Assembly (NCBI RefSeq): GCF_900324465.2
Contig: NC_046612.1
Location: 6,773,800 to 6,837,799 of the forward strand
Direction of reading: 5' to 3'
Origin: Anabas testudineus
Lineage: Eukaryota > Chordata > Actinopteri > Anabantiformes > Anabantidae
DNA: 64,000 nt
The translations under genes and the position numbers were made by a program. This document shows positions 60,861-64,000 of this stretch, in pieces (the stretch's first letter is position 1; every line of letters begins with the position of its first letter). The notes under the pieces were generated by a model. It worked only from the letters and a program-made list of their open reading frames with translations. It did not search any database and had not been told where the DNA came from.

Positions 60861-61264
60861 CTGATGGGCCAAAGGAAAGAGAGAATAGGATAAAGAACAT
60901 TTAACATATCCCATACATAGCTGTGATCGTCTCAGTCGGCAGTTTATTAGGCTACGTTCACACCACAGGCCTTAATGCTTTATTCTCATTTCTATAATCC
61001 AACTTTCAGCCTTTTTGTGTTGGTTCACATTAATATTTGCAAGTTACAAAAGGCTGCGACCAGAGCTGAGGTCCTACAATGAGTACCATAACAACAATAT
61101 TGTAACTTGCAACAGTCAAATTGTGTAAAATGGATTCCCACCAACTTTCCTCAGACTGCAGAAGCTACATGGACGAGTAGTGAAGCTTCTCAAACCAACA
61201 GGAAAAAAGGCCAGTTTACTCTAGCTCCGGATAACCTTTTCCTCAGTGACTGACAAACTTCACA

Positions 61265-61770
61265 AACAATGGGCCTCATTTACCAATATCTTCCTCAGTT
61301 TCTTAAATTTGTTCTTAAGTCCTAAGAGAAATCTATATTAGATTCATGTTGTTGTGTTAAAAAACACAGATTTGCTCATATATACTATACTTTATTGATC
61401 AATCTATCTGTCTTTGTAAACTGAAAGCTTGTTCCAGTTGATCCTGTTTGGCATAGGACACAACAAACTGAGAAAGTCTGCTGTCTGGTACGAGTAGGTC
61501 AGGACGCACATCCTGTTGTTTTGATGGTGGCTTCCCATAATGTCTAGTGTTAGTGTAATGTTAATTAATTTGAAAAGACCATAAAGCTTTGTAAAATATA
61601 ACAAATCATTCAGTCATCAAAACTATCAAGGATAAAAATAAGTCATTTAAATCCTAATAATAATAATAATAATAATAAATAATAATATACAAATGTAAAA
61701 TCAATAAAAATGCAGTAACTCAAGAAACCAGTATAGTTTTATAAATGGTTACTGAATGAGGCCCATTGTT
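61265..61770. mobile_element. 506-base MITE with 16-base inverted ends
   Basis: Starts AACAATGGGCCTCATT and ends with its exact reverse complement AATGAGGCCCATTGTT. The interior is non-coding and includes a TAA microsatellite near 61,658-61,690. The GGGCCTCATT ends are of a type seen in teleost hAT-like MITEs. It probably lies in a TRADD intron. Confidence 0.8.
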
Positions 61771-64000
61771 ACAGCGATGGTGATATTAGCCTGTAGGAGA
61801 AGCTAACATTTTTCTTAGTCTCATTACAAAATTAAACGCACAGTAAAATAATATTTCCTCTGGATTTAAACTGAAAACATAAACATCTCATGTTGTTAGT
61901 GACAGGGTTTCATATTAACTATCTGTGCCTAAATACTGCCTAGAAATCTAAAAATATTCTCTCATTTATTAACTACAATCCTGCTTCGGATTAAACACAA
62001 GTGGTATGGTTGACATACTTTGCTAGATTCTAGGCTAAATATTAAAATCCTAGTGTTAGGTAGTTAAACACATCTTTATAAAAGATTGGAGATAAAGTTG
62101 TGTCTGTCCCACAAACACCTGAACATTTCACTCTTGAGAAGCAGTAACATTAACCATGAACAGACCAACATGAAGTATTTGTTTTTTGCTGATGACAGGA
62201 AATAAGTAAATGTAATAATTAAATAAATAAATAAACAGTCCTGCAATAAATCCTCCTTCATGAAAATCATAATATTCCGTTTTTATTAAAGACAGAAAAT
62301 AATTTCAACTGTATTGTTTCCATTATTTTGTCCAGCCCATTTATTTGAGCCTAAATCAGAGAAACACTCCTCAGAATAGCTCTACAGCTCAATAAGGCAA
62401 ACTACAGTCTCGAAAATAAAAATAAAGTGGAATTAACACCTTTGAAAAGCATATTACAAATACTGAACATCATTACTGATTTACTGCAGGACGGATGTGT
62501 TAGACTGCACTAGATTGAGCTTGACGAACCTAATAAACTGCCAACTGAGTGGGTGTGTAAACAGTACACATTACCCAGAATAACCTTCAGACTTACTGTG
62601 AACATCAACAGGATTATTATTAAGTCAATTTAGTTCTTTTGACACTGCAATGTCTTCAAAGCATTAATACAACATTAACAGACTTTTGGCCACTTGGGGA
62701 ACCTGGAACAAAGGAGCATTTACTAACATTTATGTGCAGTCACATTTATGGTCAGTTCAGAGGGAAATACTGGGCTTTAAATGCTCCACTACAAACACCA
62801 GCTGGCTGATAGTTTTGTCTGCTGATCTGGTATTAATCAGTGGAGTTTTTGTCTGATGTAATATTTCTGATCAAAGTGTTTCTGAAGCCCCTAAAGAGCT
62901 CTGCAGAGATGAGAGAAACCGAGTTAAATTTGTTACTACACCATTTCACATTACACAGTCATTGATCTATTGTCAATATGAAAATAATAATTAGTTCAGC
63001 GACTTTTGCATCATCCAGCACAAACAGAACAATCAGGCTTTGTGATGTTTTTAATAAGACTCAATGGACAAAGTATTTATTGTAGTTTAAAAATCCTAAA
63101 GCTCAGAGATTTCAGTAAATATCACTGTTGGCACACTCTCCCACTTTCCTTTGTCCTGTCAAAACCACCGACATCAATTTACAAATCCCAGAAGGAAAAG
63201 TTAATGTGAGGTTGGGTATTTAATTTCAGATGAGCAGCTACGTTTTGTTTCAGCGTCACTATGAATGGGATATAATTCCTATTTTTAATCACACTGAGGG
63301 ACATTTCATGGCATGAAGGTTAAGCAGCTGATTTAAGAAAAAGCATTTTACTCACAGCTGCTTTTGAAAAGCAGTGCCTTATTAAATGAAATGAATCTTT
63401 GAAACGTATTTTAATCACATACATTAGTTTGTTTGTTTGGGCTGGTGAGGCCTTAGAGGGGTCTTTTATACCCAGATAGTGTGTCTGAGGAACCTAGAGG
63501 CGTAATGATTCTCCAAATCCCTGTTTTTTGTTTTTTTTTTTTTTCTGGAAGAGAAGCCCTGATGAGAGACTGTGGATTTTTGTGTTGCTGTTCTGTTAAA
63601 TTAGAAAATCTCCTATTAAAGAAGCCTTTAGTGTTGATTTAACAACTCAACATGAGTCCAACACATCTCAAACAAGGCAAACAAAACAAACTATGTGCTG
63701 GCTCCAAACTTCTAGCATAGACTCAGTTTGTTCAAAGTTAAAATAGAAAGGTTGATCAGGAAATCTCAGATGCTGAGGTAAAGTATGATGGTGGCAACAT
63801 TAAAGCATTTCAGAATAAGATAAAACCTTTAGAGTGAGTGACCAACTGTGGTAAAATTAAAAGCAACTGCACATTCACTGCTCTAAAACACAAATTACTA
63901 TCAAGTATCCTCTCTCTGCAGTTTCACTGTGACAGTGTTGAAATAAACTGAAATAAAATAAGCTTAAATGAATTCCTGGGAGATTGTAAGTCAGACTAAA
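61771..64000. other. Non-coding, probably TRADD intron
   Basis: AT-rich, no exon recognised on either strand. The minus frames at 62076-62270 and 61404-61604 do not resemble the TRADD N-terminal domain. A poly-T run is near 63,527-63,544. Confidence 0.4.

Overview
The window is nuclear DNA of a ray-finned fish, most likely a percomorph teleost. It is AT-rich, its genes are split by GT-AG introns, it carries many CA microsatellites, and its dispersed repeats (Tc1, hAT-like MITEs, LINE 3' ends) are of types I recognise from teleosts. Most of the recognised genes are ones I recall lying on human chromosome 16q (SLC38A8, NRN1L, THAP11, GFOD2, COG4, GNAO1, TRADD), so this is a conserved-synteny block. 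No organism name can be given from the sequence alone. No virus-like element, CRISPR array or prokaryotic sequence was seen.

Layout, left to right. 1-6.2 kb: non-coding apart from a promoter-like island near 1.55-1.95 kb. 6.3-11.7 kb, minus: complete ten-exon SLC38A8 amino-acid transporter. 15.3-20.4 kb, minus: three-exon NRN1L (neuritin-like, GPI-anchored), with a decayed LINE in intron 2 and a MITE in intron 1. 25.2-26.0 kb, minus: intronless THAP11, whose upstream region holds two near-matches to the site THAP11 itself binds. 30.5-32.5 kb, plus: GFOD2 in two coding exons. 35.5-38.9 kb, plus: a gene I cannot name, built from three BED zinc-finger exons and a coiled-coil exon. 39.9-48.8 kb, plus: complete 19-exon COG4, with a 1.3 kb minisatellite in intron 1. 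51.1-55.7 kb, minus: complete eight-exon GNAO1, convergent with COG4. 56.15-58.28 kb: a 2.1 kb minisatellite beside the GNAO1 promoter, running into a Tc1 transposon remnant. 60.6-60.9 kb, minus: the last (death-domain) exon of TRADD, with the rest of that gene probably beyond the right edge.

The genes do not form one pathway. They are a transporter, a secreted neurotrophic-type protein, a chromatin regulator, an oxidoreductase-fold protein, a Golgi tether, a neuronal G protein and a TNF-receptor adaptor kept together by ancestry. All reading frames reported as genes were assembled by hand from exon phases, and every multi-exon model listed as complete keeps frame across all its junctions. 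The items most worth a second look are the triple-BED gene with its duplicated exon, the UG-repeat splice acceptor in SLC38A8, the self-type binding sites upstream of THAP11, the Ala-to-Gly P-loop in GNAO1, and the two large minisatellites.
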